This document shows, piece by piece, positions 33,144-44,253 of a stretch of 64,000 bases of DNA. The stretch's first letter is position 1. Every line of letters starts with the position of its first letter. The DNA is from Amycolatopsis pretoriensis (GTDB taxonomy: Bacteria; Actinomycetota; Actinomycetes; Mycobacteriales; Pseudonocardiaceae). Position numbers and translations under genes: made by a program. Location of the stretch: the NCBI RefSeq assembly GCF_900107925.1, contig NZ_FNUJ01000001.1, forward strand, positions 620,001 through 684,000, read 5' to 3'. Under the pieces are notes generated by a model. The model was not told the origin of the DNA. It ran no database searches and saw nothing but the letters and a program-made list of their open reading frames with translations.

Positions 33144-34139
33144 GTGACGGGCACGGCCGCCCTGGTCGTCGTGATCGTCCTGACGCTCTTCTTCGACTAC
33201 ACCAACGGGTTCCACGACGCGGCGAACGCGATCGCGAGCGCGGTGTCGACGCGCGCGCTGACCCTGCGCGCGGCGCTGCTGCTGGCGGCGGTGATGAACC
33301 TGGCGGGCGCGCTGCTGTCGACGGGCATCGCCGCGACGGTGGCGAAGGGCATCATCGACGTCCCGGCCGGCCCGGACGCGCTCACGGTGGTGTTCGCCGC
33401 CCTCGCCGGGGCGATCACCTGGAACCTCGTGACCTGGTACTTCGGCCTGCCGTCGTCGTCTTCGCACTCGCTGATCGGCGGCATGGTGGGGGCGGCGCTG
33501 GCCGCGGCGAGCACGGTGCACTGGGCGGGGATCGCCGAGAAGGTGCTGATCCCGATGGTGGCGTCGCCGCTGCTGGGGCTGGGGCTGGGCTACGCCGCGA
33601 TGGTCGCGGCGCTGTGGCTGCTGCGCCGGGCGAACCCGCACCGCAGCGGTCGGGTGTTCCGCCGGTTCCAGATCCTTTCGGCCTCGGCGCTCGCACTGGG
33701 CCACGGGTTGCAGGACGCGCAGAAGGGCATGGGCGTGATCGTCCTGGCGCTGGTGGCGGCGGGCGAGCAGGCGACGTTTTCGGTGCCGCTGTGGGTGACC
33801 CTGCTGTGCGCGGCGGCGTTGTCGCTGGGCACCTATTCGGGTGGTCTCCGGATCATGCGGACGTTGGGCCGCCGGGTGTTCCCGCTGGACCCGCCGCACG
33901 GGTTCGTGGCGGAGTCGGTGGCCTCGTCGGTGCTGTACGTGACGGCGTTCGCGGTGAAGGCCCCGATTTCGACAACGCACGTGATCACGGCGGCGATCAT
34001 GGGTGTGGGCGCGACCCGGCGGTTGTCGGCGGTGCGGTGGGGGATCGCGAGGGACATCGTGCTGGGGTGGGTGTTGACCTTCCCGGCGGCGGCCGCGGTG
34101 GCCGCGGCGGTGTACTTGGTGGCGGACGCGCTCACCTGA
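33144..34139 (+). CDS. pit: Inorganic phosphate transporter, Pit family
   Basis: A 331-residue membrane protein with about ten helices. Pit signatures are FDYTNGFHDAANAIASAVST (first repeat), LVTWYFGLPSSSSHSLIGG and the second repeat VLYVTAFAVKAPISTTHVIT. It carries metal-phosphate with protons into the cell at low affinity. The start is GTG at 33144, directly after the DUF47 stop. It is unusual but not unknown for low-affinity phosphate uptake to be linked to stress promoters. Confidence 0.93.
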   Translation: MTGTAALVVVIVLTLFFDYTNGFHDAANAIASAVSTRALTLRAALLLAAVMNLAGALLSTGIAATVAKGIIDVPAGPDALTVVFAALAGAITWNLVTWYFGLPSSSSHSLIGGMVGAALAAASTVHWAGIAEKVLIPMVASPLLGLGLGYAAMVAALWLLRRANPHRSGRVFRRFQILSASALALGHGLQDAQKGMGVIVLALVAAGEQATFSVPLWVTLLCAAALSLGTYSGGLRIMRTLGRRVFPLDPPHGFVAESVASSVLYVTAFAVKAPISTTHVITAAIMGVGATRRLSAVRWGIARDIVLGWVLTFPAAAAVAAAVYLVADALT

Positions 34140-34291
34140 GCAGGCGGTGCCGGGACGTCATGAACGACTCTTTCGTGGCGTCGGGCGTGGTGAACGACCC
34201 TTTCATGTCGTCGCCAGGCGATTTCGTGAGCCCGCTGCCCAGCACTCGCGCGCGGGGCCGCCGATCGGAGCCGCCTCCCGCCCTCGGTCGC
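34140..34291. repeat. Two degenerate copies of the GTCATGAACGACTC palindrome and a short spacer
   Basis: Between the Pit stop and the ADH promoter there are two related copies of a palindrome, 34154-34182 (GACGTCATGAACGACTC...) and 34184-34213. In each, the arms pair imperfectly. The perfect copy of this family is at 44154-44180. No reading frame here is convincing. Confidence 0.65.
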
Positions 34292-34316
34292 GTTTGCCTC
34301 CTCGTCCTGCGGGAAA
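34292..34316 (+). promoter_or_regulatory. SigB/SigF-like promoter for the zinc ADH gene
   Basis: GTTT (34292-34295), 15 bases, GGGAAA (34311-34316). The start at 34353 is preceded by an AAAGGGAGAG site. Confidence 0.68.
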
Positions 34317-34352
34317 CCGGGCCCCGAGACCCGTACCCGGAAAGGGAGAGCC

Positions 34353-35543
34353 ATGAAGGCAGTGACCTGGCACGGCAAGCGTGACGTCCGCGTCGAGGAC
34401 GTACCGGACCCCAAGATCGAGGAGTCCACCGACGCCGTCATCCGCGTCACCTCGACCGGGATCTGCGGCTCCGACCTGCACCTCTACGAAGTGCTCGGCG
34501 CCTTCATGACCGAAGGCGACATCCTCGGCCACGAGCCGATGGGGATCGTCGAAGAGGTCGGGGACGCCGTGCCGAACCTCAAGCCCGGTGACCGTGTCGT
34601 CATCCCGTTCAACATCTCCTGCGGCCACTGCTGGATGTGCGAACGCGGCCTGCAGTCGCAGTGCGAGACCACCCAGGTCAAGGAGCAGGGCAAGGGCGCC
34701 GCGCTGCTCGGCTACACCAAGCTCTACGGCCAGGTCCCCGGCGGCCAGGCCGAATACCTGCGCGTCCCGCAGGCGCAGTACGGCCCGATCAAGGTGCCGG
34801 AGGGCCCGCCGGACGAGCGGTTCGTCTACCTCTCGGACGTAGTCCCGACCGCGTGGCAGGCCGTCGAGTACGCGAACGTCCCGAAGGACGGCACGGTCGT
34901 CGTGTTCGGGCTCGGGCCGATCGGGCAGATGAGCTGCCGCATCGCCCGGCACCGCGGGGCCGCGCAGGTGATCGGGGTCGACCTCGTACCTGAGCGGCTC
35001 GCCCGGGCCCGGGAGCACGGCGCCACGGCCCTCGACACCCGTGACCACAAGAACATCGGCGACGCCATCCGGCAGCTCACCAACGGCCGCGGCGCGGACT
35101 CCGTCGTCGACGCCGTCGGCATGGAAGCCCACGGTGCCCCGGTCGGGAAGCTCGCGCACAACCTGGTCAACCTGCTCCCGCAGGCCGTCGGCGCCAAGAT
35201 CACCGAGAAGGCCGGCGTCGACCGCCTGAGCGTGCTGTACGCCGCGATCGACGCCGTCCGCCGTGGTGGCACCATCTCGCTGTCCGGCGTCTACGGCGGC
35301 ATGGTCGACCCGATGCCGATGATGGAGCTGTTCGACAAGCAGGTGCAGCTGCGGATGGGCCAGGCCAACGTCCGGCACTGGCTCGACGACATCATGCCGG
35401 TGCTCACCGGCGACGGCGACCCGCTCGGCGTGGAGGGCTTCGCCACCCACAAGCTGCCCCTGGCCGACGCGCCGCGCGCGTACGAGATCTTCCAGAAGAA
35501 GCTCGACGGCGCGCAGAAGATCCTGTTGCAGCCCAACGCCTAG
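34353..35543 (+). CDS. Zinc-dependent alcohol dehydrogenase (formaldehyde-dehydrogenase-like)
   Basis: A 396-residue MDR protein: MKAVTWHGKRDVRVEDVPDP, GICGSDLHLYEV (catalytic Zn Cys), ILGHEPMGIVEEVG (His, Glu), structural-zinc cysteines in SCGHCWMCERGLQSQCE, and VVVFGLGPIGQMSCRIARH (NAD site). Long inserts around residues 220-300 and the match to the extended formaldehyde-dehydrogenase-like group separate it from short ADHs. It probably oxidises a small alcohol or aldehyde adduct. A stress-type promoter precedes it, and the hydrolase gene 23 bases downstream may be co-transcribed. Confidence 0.88.
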   Translation: MKAVTWHGKRDVRVEDVPDPKIEESTDAVIRVTSTGICGSDLHLYEVLGAFMTEGDILGHEPMGIVEEVGDAVPNLKPGDRVVIPFNISCGHCWMCERGLQSQCETTQVKEQGKGAALLGYTKLYGQVPGGQAEYLRVPQAQYGPIKVPEGPPDERFVYLSDVVPTAWQAVEYANVPKDGTVVVFGLGPIGQMSCRIARHRGAAQVIGVDLVPERLARAREHGATALDTRDHKNIGDAIRQLTNGRGADSVVDAVGMEAHGAPVGKLAHNLVNLLPQAVGAKITEKAGVDRLSVLYAAIDAVRRGGTISLSGVYGGMVDPMPMMELFDKQVQLRMGQANVRHWLDDIMPVLTGDGDPLGVEGFATHKLPLADAPRAYEIFQKKLDGAQKILLQPNA

Positions 35544-35566
35544 ACACCCCAGGAGGGAACTGACTC

Positions 35567-37591
35567 TTGCGAGCCGTCACCTCGCTGCCGTACGAAATCA
35601 CCGTCGAGGACCACGTCCGGATCCCGGCGTCCGACGGGACCGTGCTGTCCGCCCGCATCTGGCGGCCGGTCTCGTCGGACGCCGAGCCGGTGCCGGCGAT
35701 CCTCGAGTACATCCCGTACCGCAAGCGCGACCTGACCGCGCCCCGCGACTCGATCCACCACCCCTACCTCGCCGGCCACGGCTACGCGTGCGTGCGTGTG
35801 GACATCCGCGGCACCGGCGAGTCCGAGGGCGTGCTGGCCGACGAGTACCTCGAACGCGAGCAGCTCGACGCCGAGGACGTCCTGGAGTGGATCGCCGCGC
35901 AGCCGTGGTGCACCGGGGACACCGGGATGATGGGGATCTCGTGGGGCGCGTTCGCCGCCCTGCAGGTCGCGGCGCGGAAACCGCCGAGCCTGCGCGCGAT
36001 CGTGATCTCCTCGTTCACCGACGACCGCTTCGCCGACGACATGCACTACATGGGCGGGTGCCTGCTGTCGGACAACGTCGCCGAGTCGGGCACGATGTTC
36101 GCCTACGCCACGCTGCCGCCGGACCCGGCCGTCGTCGGCGACCGGTGGCGCGAGATGTGGCGGGAGCGGCTGGAGAACTGCAGCCTGTGGATCGAGAACT
36201 GGCTCGGCCACCAGCGCCGTGACGACTATTGGCGGCACGCCTCGGTGTCGGAGAACTACAGCGACGTGCAGGTCCCGGTGCTGGCCTCCAGCGGCTGGGC
36301 CGACGGGTACTCCAACGCCGTCATCCGGTTGCTCGCCCACCTCGACGTCCCGCGGCGCGGGCTGATCGGGCCGTGGTCGCACAAGTACCCGCACCTCGGC
36401 GAACCGGGCCCGGCCATCGGCTACCTCCAGGAAGTCGTGACGTGGTGGGACCACTGGCTGCGCGGCGCCGACAACGAGGCCATGGACGGGCCGATGCTGC
36501 GGACGTGGATGCAGGAGAGCGTGCCGCCGTCGACGTCCTACGAGGACCGGCCCGGCCGGTGGGTCGGCGAGGCCACCTGGCCGTCGCCGCACGTGAAGCC
36601 GCAGGAGCTGCCGCTGGCGCGCCACCGGCTCGGGCGGCCGGGGGAGACCGTTCAGGACGAGGCCGTGACGGTGTCCTCGCCGCTGTCGGTCGGGCAGTTC
36701 TCCGGCAAGTGGGCGTCCTACAGCGCGCCGCCGGACCTGCCGTACGACCAGCGCGAAGAGGACGGCGGCTCGCTGGTGTTCGACACCGACGTGCTCACCG
36801 AGCGCTGTGAGATCCTCGGCTCGCCGGTGGTCCGGCTGGAGGTCTCGGCCGACCAGCCGGTGGCGATGATCGCGGCCCGGCTGTCCGACGTCGCCCCGGA
36901 CGGGCGCGCCACCCGCGTCACCTACGGCCTGCTCAACCTGACCCACCGGGACGGCCACGACGAACCGGCGCCGATGGAGCCGGGGCAGCGGTGCGCCGTG
37001 GAGATCGAGCTGAACGCCGTCGCGCAGGCTTTCCCGGCGGGGCACCGGATCCGGCTGTCACTGTCCACTTCGTACTGGCCGCTGGCGTGGCCGCCGCCGA
37101 AGCCGGTGCTGCTGAGCGTCCACACCGGACACAGCGCGCTGGAGCTGCCGGTGCGGCCGGTCGCCGAACCGGACGAGCTGCCCGCCCGGCCGTTCGGCGA
37201 ACCCGAAGGCGCGCCGCCGATGCCGGTCACCGCGGTGACGCCGGGGGAGCAGCGTTGGACCGTCTCGCGGGACCTCGTCGACTACCACTCGGCGCTCGAC
37301 ATCGTGAAGAACGCCGGCACCGTGCGCTTCGACGAGCTCGACCTCGAGGTCGCCCGCGACGTCCGGGAGCGCTACAGCTGGGAGGCCGACGACTTCTGCT
37401 CGCCGGTCGCCGAAACCGAATGGGTCGTGACGTTCTCCCGCGGTGAGTGGCTGGCGCGCAGCGAAACGCGCACCCGGGTGTCCTGCACGGACACCGAGTT
37501 CGTGATCGACGCGCAGCTCGACGGCTACGACGGCGCCCGCCGAATCGTCTCCCGGAACTGGCACCGGCGGATCCCGCGTGACCTGGTCTAG
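35567..37591 (+). CDS. CocE/NonD family hydrolase (X-Pro dipeptidyl-peptidase/esterase-like)
   Basis: A 674-residue alpha/beta hydrolase: EYIPYRKRD, RVDIRGTGESEGVL, the nucleophile elbow MGISWGAFAAL, SSGWADGYSNAV near the acid, IGPWSHKYPHLGEPGP with the catalytic His, and a C-terminal jelly-roll domain (about 400-660). CocE/NonD members cleave esters, amides or proline dipeptides; the substrate is unknown. The TTG start at 35567 is used because AGGAGGG precedes it by about ten bases and no ATG or GTG fits better. It follows the ADH gene closely. Confidence 0.84.
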   Translation: MRAVTSLPYEITVEDHVRIPASDGTVLSARIWRPVSSDAEPVPAILEYIPYRKRDLTAPRDSIHHPYLAGHGYACVRVDIRGTGESEGVLADEYLEREQLDAEDVLEWIAAQPWCTGDTGMMGISWGAFAALQVAARKPPSLRAIVISSFTDDRFADDMHYMGGCLLSDNVAESGTMFAYATLPPDPAVVGDRWREMWRERLENCSLWIENWLGHQRRDDYWRHASVSENYSDVQVPVLASSGWADGYSNAVIRLLAHLDVPRRGLIGPWSHKYPHLGEPGPAIGYLQEVVTWWDHWLRGADNEAMDGPMLRTWMQESVPPSTSYEDRPGRWVGEATWPSPHVKPQELPLARHRLGRPGETVQDEAVTVSSPLSVGQFSGKWASYSAPPDLPYDQREEDGGSLVFDTDVLTERCEILGSPVVRLEVSADQPVAMIAARLSDVAPDGRATRVTYGLLNLTHRDGHDEPAPMEPGQRCAVEIELNAVAQAFPAGHRIRLSLSTSYWPLAWPPPKPVLLSVHTGHSALELPVRPVAEPDELPARPFGEPEGAPPMPVTAVTPGEQRWTVSRDLVDYHSALDIVKNAGTVRFDELDLEVARDVRERYSWEADDFCSPVAETEWVVTFSRGEWLARSETRTRVSCTDTEFVIDAQLDGYDGARRIVSRNWHRRIPRDLV

Positions 37592-37615
37592 TTTCACCGT
37601 GGCGCGACGGGGTAC
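37591..37615 (+). promoter_or_regulatory. SigB/SigF-like promoter for the NAD-epimerase gene
   Basis: GTTT (37591-37594, overlapping the hydrolase stop), 15 bases, GGGTAC (37610-37615), then nine bases to the GTG at 37625. Confidence 0.75.
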
Positions 37616-37624
37616 GCACTCCGT

Positions 37625-38698
37625 GTGCGGATCGTGATCACCGGGGCCACCGGCAACGTCGGAACGGCGCTGCTGGCCGCCCTCGACCCTGTCCACGACG
37701 TCGTCGGCTTGGCGCGCCGGCTGCCCGACACCACGGCCGAGCCGTACCGCCGGGCGGGCTGGCGCGCCGCCGACATCGGGGTCCGGGGCGCCGAGCAGGA
37801 GCTGGCCGGGGTGTTCGAGGGCGCCGACGCCGTCGTCCACCTGGCGTGGGCCATCTCGCCGGTGCGCGGCGACCCACCCATGTACCGGACCAACGACCAC
37901 GGCACCCGGCACGTCCTCGCCGCGGCCGCGGCGGCCGGGGTGCCGCAGCTGGTGGTCGCCTCGTCGGTGGCGGCCTACGGGCCCGCGCCGCGCTGGGAGA
38001 AGGTGCCCGAAACCCACGTGTGCACCGGAATCCCGCACAGCGCCTACAGCCGCGGCAAGGCCGCGCTGGAAACGCTGCTCGACCGGTTCGAGGAGCGGCA
38101 CCCCGAGGTGCCGGTGGCGCGGATCCGGCCGTGCGCGATCGTCCACCGGCGCGCCGCCGGGGAATTCGCGCGGTGGCTGCTCGACCCGGTGGTGCCCGCC
38201 CGGATCGTCGGCGGCCGGCGGCTGCCGGTTCCGCTGTGGACCGGTCTGCGCGCCCAAGCGGTGCACACCGCCGACGTCGCCGGCGCGATCGAGCGGATCC
38301 TCGACCGCCGCTTCGCCGGCGCGGTCAACCTCGCCGCACCCGAGGTGCTCGATTCCGACGCGCTGGCCGGGATCCTCGGCGGCCGGCGGATCCCCGTTCC
38401 GAAGCCGTTGGCGCAGGTGGCGGTTCGGGCGGCCTGGGCCGGCGGCGTGCTGCCGGTGCACCCGGGCTGGCTGGAGCTCGCCGACCGCGCGGCGCTCGCG
38501 GACACGACGCTGGCGGAGACCGCGCTGGGCTGGCAACCTCGGTATGACGCCGCGTCCGCGGTCGCCGAGCTGGTCGCCGGGCTCCGGTCGGGCGAGGGGG
38601 CGGCGAGCCCGCCCTTGGCCCCGCCGCGCCGCGGTGGGGTCGTGTCCAGGCTGCGCTCGCTCACGCGGGTGGGGCCGAGCCACCAGTCGCAAGCCTGA
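37625..38698 (+). CDS. NAD-dependent epimerase/dehydratase family protein
   Basis: A 357-residue extended SDR: IVITGATGNVGTALLAAL, VVHLAWAISP, TNDHGTRHVLAAAAAAGVPQ, VVASSVAAYGPAP, and HSAYSRGKAALE with the catalytic Tyr and Lys. The last 35 residues are basic and disordered. It is a nucleotide-sugar or small-molecule epimerase/reductase of unknown substrate and lies in an operon with the next FAD gene (14-base gap with GGGAGG). Leaderless start expected. Confidence 0.82.
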   Translation: MRIVITGATGNVGTALLAALDPVHDVVGLARRLPDTTAEPYRRAGWRAADIGVRGAEQELAGVFEGADAVVHLAWAISPVRGDPPMYRTNDHGTRHVLAAAAAAGVPQLVVASSVAAYGPAPRWEKVPETHVCTGIPHSAYSRGKAALETLLDRFEERHPEVPVARIRPCAIVHRRAAGEFARWLLDPVVPARIVGGRRLPVPLWTGLRAQAVHTADVAGAIERILDRRFAGAVNLAAPEVLDSDALAGILGGRRIPVPKPLAQVAVRAAWAGGVLPVHPGWLELADRAALADTTLAETALGWQPRYDAASAVAELVAGLRSGEGAASPPLAPPRRGGVVSRLRSLTRVGPSHQSQA

Positions 38699-38712
38699 AC
38701 GGGAGGCCGCCA

Positions 38713-40305
38713 GTGAGCACCGAAGCCGCCGACGCCGTGGTGATCGGCGCCGGCCACAACGGCCTGGTGGCGGCGAACCTCCTCGCGGACGCGGGCTGGT
38801 CGGTGCTCGTGCTGGAGGCGACCGAGCACCCGGGCGGGGCCGTGCGCACCGCCGAGGTCACCGAGCCGGGCTTCCGCAACGACCTCTTCAGCGCCTTCTA
38901 CCCGCTTTCGGCCGTATCACCGGTGCTCCGGGGCCTGAAGCTGGAGGAGCACGGCCTGCGCTGGCGGCACGCCCCCGACGTCCTCGCGCACATCCTGCCC
39001 GACGACCGGTGCGCGGTCCTGTCCCGGGACCTCGACCGCACCGCGGCGTCGGCCGACGAGTTCGCCCCGGGCGACGGAGACGCGTGGCGCCGGCTGTTCG
39101 AGCAGTGGCAGGAGATCCGCGAGCCGCTGCTGAACGCGTTGTTCACGCCGTTCCCGCCGGTTCGCCCGGCGCTGAAGCTGCTGCGGCGCACCGGAACCGG
39201 GGACGCGCTGCGCCTGGCGCGGATGCTGACGCTGCCGGCGCGCCGGTTCGGCGACGAGCTGTTCGCCGGCGAAGGCGCGAAGCTGCTCGTGGCGGGAAAT
39301 GCCGCGCACAGCGACCTTTCCGTCGACAACGCGGGCAGCGCGGTCTTCGGCTGGCTGCTCGCGATGATCGGCCAGGACGTGGGTTTCCCGGTGCCCGAAG
39401 GCGGAGCGGGGGAGCTGATCGCGGCGTTGGTGCGCCGGTTGGAGTCCCGCGGCGGAGTGGTCCACTGTGGACGTCCGGTGCGCGAGGTGATCGTCGGCGA
39501 CGGCCGGGCGCTCGGCGTCCGGGACGGTGCGGGGGTCGCGGTGCGGGCGAACAAGGCCGTGCTCGCCGACGTGCCCGCGCCGGTGCTCTACCGCAAGCTG
39601 GTGGGGGAGGAGTGGCTGCCGTCGCGGCTGGTCGAAGACCTCGGAAAGTTCGAATGGGACAGTGCGACGGTGAAGGTGGACTGGGCGTTGTCCGGCCCGA
39701 TCCCGTGGACGGCCTCAGAGGCTCGCGGCGCCGGCACGATCCACTTGGGGACGGACCTGGACGGGCTGTCGGCGTTCGGCGGCGAGCTCACCCGCGGCCG
39801 GACCCCGCGCCGGCCGTTCCTGCTGCTGGGCCAAATGACCACGACGGATCCGACGCGCTCCCCGGCGGGCACGGAGGCAGCGTGGGCGTACACGCACGTA
39901 CCGCGCGGCACGATGGAGAACCGCACGGCCCTGGAGCGGCGGGCGAAGCGCATGGAAGAGACGGTCGAGGCGAACGCGCCGGGTTTCACGGGGTTGATCA
40001 AGGCCCGGTACGTGCAGGGGCCGGCCGAGCTGGCGGACCACAACCCGGGCCTGGTCGGCGGCGCGATCAACGCGGGGACGACGGCGATCCACCAGCAGCT
40101 GTTCTTCCGGCCGGTGCCGGGGACGGGCCGGGCGGACACCCCGGTCGACCGGTTGTTCCTGGCGGGAGCATCGGCGCACCCGGGAGGGGCGGTCCACGGC
40201 GGTCCGGGAGCGAACGCGGCCAAGGCGGCGCTGGCGCGGGCGGGTGTGCTGGGTGGCGGGTACGCGGCGGTGATCCGGGCGGCCCACCGGGCGATCTACG
40301 GCTGA
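38713..40305 (+). CDS. FAD-dependent oxidoreductase (phytoene-desaturase/CrtI-like)
   Basis: A 530-residue two-dinucleotide-binding protein: AVVIGAGHNGLVAANLLADA with the FAD Rossmann motif, VLEATEHPGGAVRT, a central helical region, GGAGELIAALVRRLESRGGV, and the C-terminal GGPGANAAKAALARAG. It is a CrtI-like desaturase or amine-oxidase-related enzyme; no carotenoid genes lie nearby, so pigments are not implied. The GTG at 38713 is preceded by GGGAGG. The gene's 3' end recurs in degraded form in the repeat region that follows. Confidence 0.84.
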   Translation: MSTEAADAVVIGAGHNGLVAANLLADAGWSVLVLEATEHPGGAVRTAEVTEPGFRNDLFSAFYPLSAVSPVLRGLKLEEHGLRWRHAPDVLAHILPDDRCAVLSRDLDRTAASADEFAPGDGDAWRRLFEQWQEIREPLLNALFTPFPPVRPALKLLRRTGTGDALRLARMLTLPARRFGDELFAGEGAKLLVAGNAAHSDLSVDNAGSAVFGWLLAMIGQDVGFPVPEGGAGELIAALVRRLESRGGVVHCGRPVREVIVGDGRALGVRDGAGVAVRANKAVLADVPAPVLYRKLVGEEWLPSRLVEDLGKFEWDSATVKVDWALSGPIPWTASEARGAGTIHLGTDLDGLSAFGGELTRGRTPRRPFLLLGQMTTTDPTRSPAGTEAAWAYTHVPRGTMENRTALERRAKRMEETVEANAPGFTGLIKARYVQGPAELADHNPGLVGGAINAGTTAIHQQLFFRPVPGTGRADTPVDRLFLAGASAHPGGAVHGGPGANAAKAALARAGVLGGGYAAVIRAAHRAIYG

Positions 40306-42226
<1,921 letters not shown>

Positions 42227-42694
42227 TCACGGCCGCGGGTGGCCGCTCTTCGCCCGGGCGTGCTTGCCGGTCGCGAGGTCCGCCAGCCGCGCCAGGGACT
42301 CGGTGTTGCGCGGCTTCACCAGCAGCGCCTGGACGGCCGCCGGCAGCACCTTGCCCGGGCCGCGGACGATGTGCTCGGTCATCCGGACGAGCGTCTTGCC
42401 CTCGCCGTGCGGCACGAGCGTCAACCCGACCGCCGCCGCGCCCAGCGGCCAGCCACGGGCCTCGAGCGAAAGCGACAGGCCCGGCTCGACAGCCGTCACC
42501 ACCGTCTCGTCCTGGATGTGCACCGGCCACGGGCCCACGCTGTGGTGGATCCGCGAACCCACGGCGGGCCAGTCCTGCTCGACGTCGCGGATGTGGGAGC
42601 TCCCGACCACCCAGCCGGCGTACAGCCAGCCGTCGGCGAGCACCTCGAACACGGCCTCGGGCGGTACGTCGATCACGCGGCTGACCTCGGTCAC
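42227..42694 (-). CDS. SRPBCC family protein
   Basis: A 155-residue START-like protein: VTEVSRVIDVPPEAVFEVLA, DGWLYAGWVVGSSHIRDVEQ, VGSRIHHSVGPWPV and VRMTEHIVRGPGKVLPAAVQ. SRPBCC proteins bind hydrophobic ligands in a deep cavity; this subgroup is often annotated as polyketide-cyclase-like. It is convergent with the monooxygenase gene. The GTG at 42694 is preceded by GCAGGAGGAAG and a divergent stress-type promoter. Confidence 0.83.
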   Translation of the reverse strand: MTEVSRVIDVPPEAVFEVLADGWLYAGWVVGSSHIRDVEQDWPAVGSRIHHSVGPWPVHIQDETVVTAVEPGLSLSLEARGWPLGAAAVGLTLVPHGEGKTLVRMTEHIVRGPGKVLPAAVQALLVKPRNTESLARLADLATGKHARAKSGHPRP

Positions 42695-42724
42695 GGCTTC
42701 CTCCTGCTCATCGGGACCACCGAG

Positions 42725-42749
42725 GAGTACCCGGTCGTGGACGGGGTAT
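42725..42749 (+). promoter_or_regulatory. SigB/SigF-like promoter for the YihY-family gene
   Basis: GAGT (42725-42728), 15 bases, GGGTAT (42744-42749). It overlaps the divergent promoter at 42727-42751 almost completely. Confidence 0.6.
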
Positions 42750-42751
42750 GC
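42727..42751 (-). promoter_or_regulatory. SigB/SigF-like promoter for the SRPBCC gene
   Basis: Minus strand GCAT (42751-42748), 15 bases, GGGTAC (42732-42727). Confidence 0.55.
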
Positions 42752-42778
42752 CCCGCGGCGACGACGCAGGAGGTGGCG

Positions 42779-43765
42779 ATGGCAGCCAGACGCCGGAAAG
42801 AGCCCGAAAGCCCGGGCGAGCTCGACAAGCGGACGTGGGGCGGGGTGCTCAAGCGCACCTTCAAGCAGTTCAACCGCGACAACCTGACCGACTGGGCCGC
42901 GGCCCTCACCTACTACGGCGTGCTGTCGCTGTTCCCGGGCATCATCGTGCTCACGGCGATCCTCGGCCTGCTGGGCCCGAACGCGATCCAGACCGTGATC
43001 GACAACATCAACCAGGTGGTTCCGGGGCAGGGCAAGGACATCCTCGTCGGCGCGATCAAGGAGCTGGCGGGCTCGCGCAGCCTGGCCGGGCCGCTGGCGA
43101 TCATCGGCCTGCTGGGCGCGTTGTGGTCGGCGTCCGGCTACATCGGGGCGTTCATGCGCGCGTCGAACGCGATCTACGGCATGCCGGAGGGACGGCCGGT
43201 CTGGAAGACGATCCCGCTGCGGATCGCGTTGACGATCGGGATCGTGATCCTGCTGGCGGCGTGCGCGCTGGGCGTGGTGGCGACCGGCTCGGTGGCGCGG
43301 CGGATCGGCGACCTGATCGGCCTCGGCTCGACGGGCGTGCTGGTGTGGGACATCGCGAAGTGGCCGGTGATCGCGCTGCTCGTCAGCCTGGCGTTCGCGT
43401 TGCTGTACTGGGTGGGCCCGAACGTGCGGCTGCCGGGGTTCAAGTGGCTGACGCCGGGCGGGCTGCTGGCGGTGGTGCTGTGGGTGCTGGCGTCGGGCGG
43501 GTTCGCGTTGTACGTGGCGAACTTCGGGTCGTACAACAAGACCTACGGTTCGCTGGCCGGGGTGATCGTGTTCCTTGTATGGTTGTGGATCTCGAACGTG
43601 GCGGTGCTGCTGGGGGCGGAGCTGGACGCCGAGCTGGCCCGCGGGCGCGCGATCGAGGCGGGCCGCGAGGACGACCAGGCGGAGCCGTTCCTGCCCCCGC
43701 GCGACACGAAGGCGATGGACGAGGACGAAGCCGCGAATGTGGCTCGGGAAACCGAACGGAGCTGA
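42779..43765 (+). CDS. YihY/virulence factor BrkB family membrane protein
   Basis: A 328-residue protein with six helices: LTYYGVLSLFPGIIVLTAIL, LAGPLAIIGLLGALWSASGY, IALTIGIVILLAACALGVVA, WPVIALLVSLAFALLYWV, LLAVVLWVLASGGFALYVAN, GVIVFLVWLWISNVAVLLGA. The motifs DNLTDWAAALTYYGVLSLFP and WLWISNVAVLLGAELDAE are typical of the YihY family, whose role is unsettled (once proposed as RNase BN). Basic N- and acidic C-terminal tails are cytoplasmic. The ATG at 42779 follows AGGAGGTGG. The VOC gene starts four bases after the stop. Confidence 0.88.
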   Translation: MAARRRKEPESPGELDKRTWGGVLKRTFKQFNRDNLTDWAAALTYYGVLSLFPGIIVLTAILGLLGPNAIQTVIDNINQVVPGQGKDILVGAIKELAGSRSLAGPLAIIGLLGALWSASGYIGAFMRASNAIYGMPEGRPVWKTIPLRIALTIGIVILLAACALGVVATGSVARRIGDLIGLGSTGVLVWDIAKWPVIALLVSLAFALLYWVGPNVRLPGFKWLTPGGLLAVVLWVLASGGFALYVANFGSYNKTYGSLAGVIVFLVWLWISNVAVLLGAELDAELARGRAIEAGREDDQAEPFLPPRDTKAMDEDEAANVARETERS

Positions 43766-43769
43766 ACGG

Positions 43770-44150
43770 ATGGCCTGCCGGATCACGGAACTGGTGCTCG
43801 ACTGCCGAGACCCGGACAGGCTGGCCGAGTTCTGGTGCGCGGTGCTCGGCTACGAGGTGATCGGCCACGAGCCGGACGGCCTCGAGCTGGGCCCGGCGGG
43901 CGGCCGGTTCGGCGCGGGCCCGCCGACGCTGATCCTGGCACAGACGGAGAACCCTCGCCGGGGAAAGCTGCCGTTGCACCTGGACGTGAGCCCGGCGGGG
44001 ACGGACCAGGAGACGGAGCTGGCGAGGTTGCTGGCGCTGGGTGCCCGCCGGGCGGATGTAGGCCAGGACGGGAGCGAGTCCTGGGAGGTGCTGCAGGACC
44101 CGGAGGGCAACGAGTTCTGCTTGCTGCGCAAGGACGTGGGGGAGGCGTAG
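43770..44150 (+). CDS. VOC family (glyoxalase-like) protein
   Basis: A 126-residue VOC module: ITELVLDCRDPDRLAEFWCA, VLGYEVIGHEPDGLELGP, LPLHLDVSPAGTDQETELAR and DPEGNEFCLLRKD. It matches the VOC protein at 11124 in overall plan (DPEGNEFC ending, His in xLHLD). It likely binds a small ligand; catalytic identity cannot be judged. It sits four bases after the YihY stop, probably in the same mRNA, and is followed by a perfect palindrome. Confidence 0.85.
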   Translation: MACRITELVLDCRDPDRLAEFWCAVLGYEVIGHEPDGLELGPAGGRFGAGPPTLILAQTENPRRGKLPLHLDVSPAGTDQETELARLLALGARRADVGQDGSESWEVLQDPEGNEFCLLRKDVGEA

Positions 44151-44153
44151 AAG

Positions 44154-44180
44154 ACGTCATGAACGACTCGTTCATGACGT
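44154..44180. terminator. Perfect palindrome, GTCATGAACGA family
   Basis: Two perfect 13-base arms (44154-44166 and 44168-44180) around one central base, immediately after the VOC stop. It is the intact member of the family seen degenerate at 34154-34213, and probably terminates the YihY-VOC unit and the convergent gene. Confidence 0.75.
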
Positions 44181-44253
44181 GGGCGGGGGAGCTGCCGCCG
44201 AACCCGCGGGGCGCGGGACCGACCGAAGGTTTGCCCGGCATGCCCGCCGACCC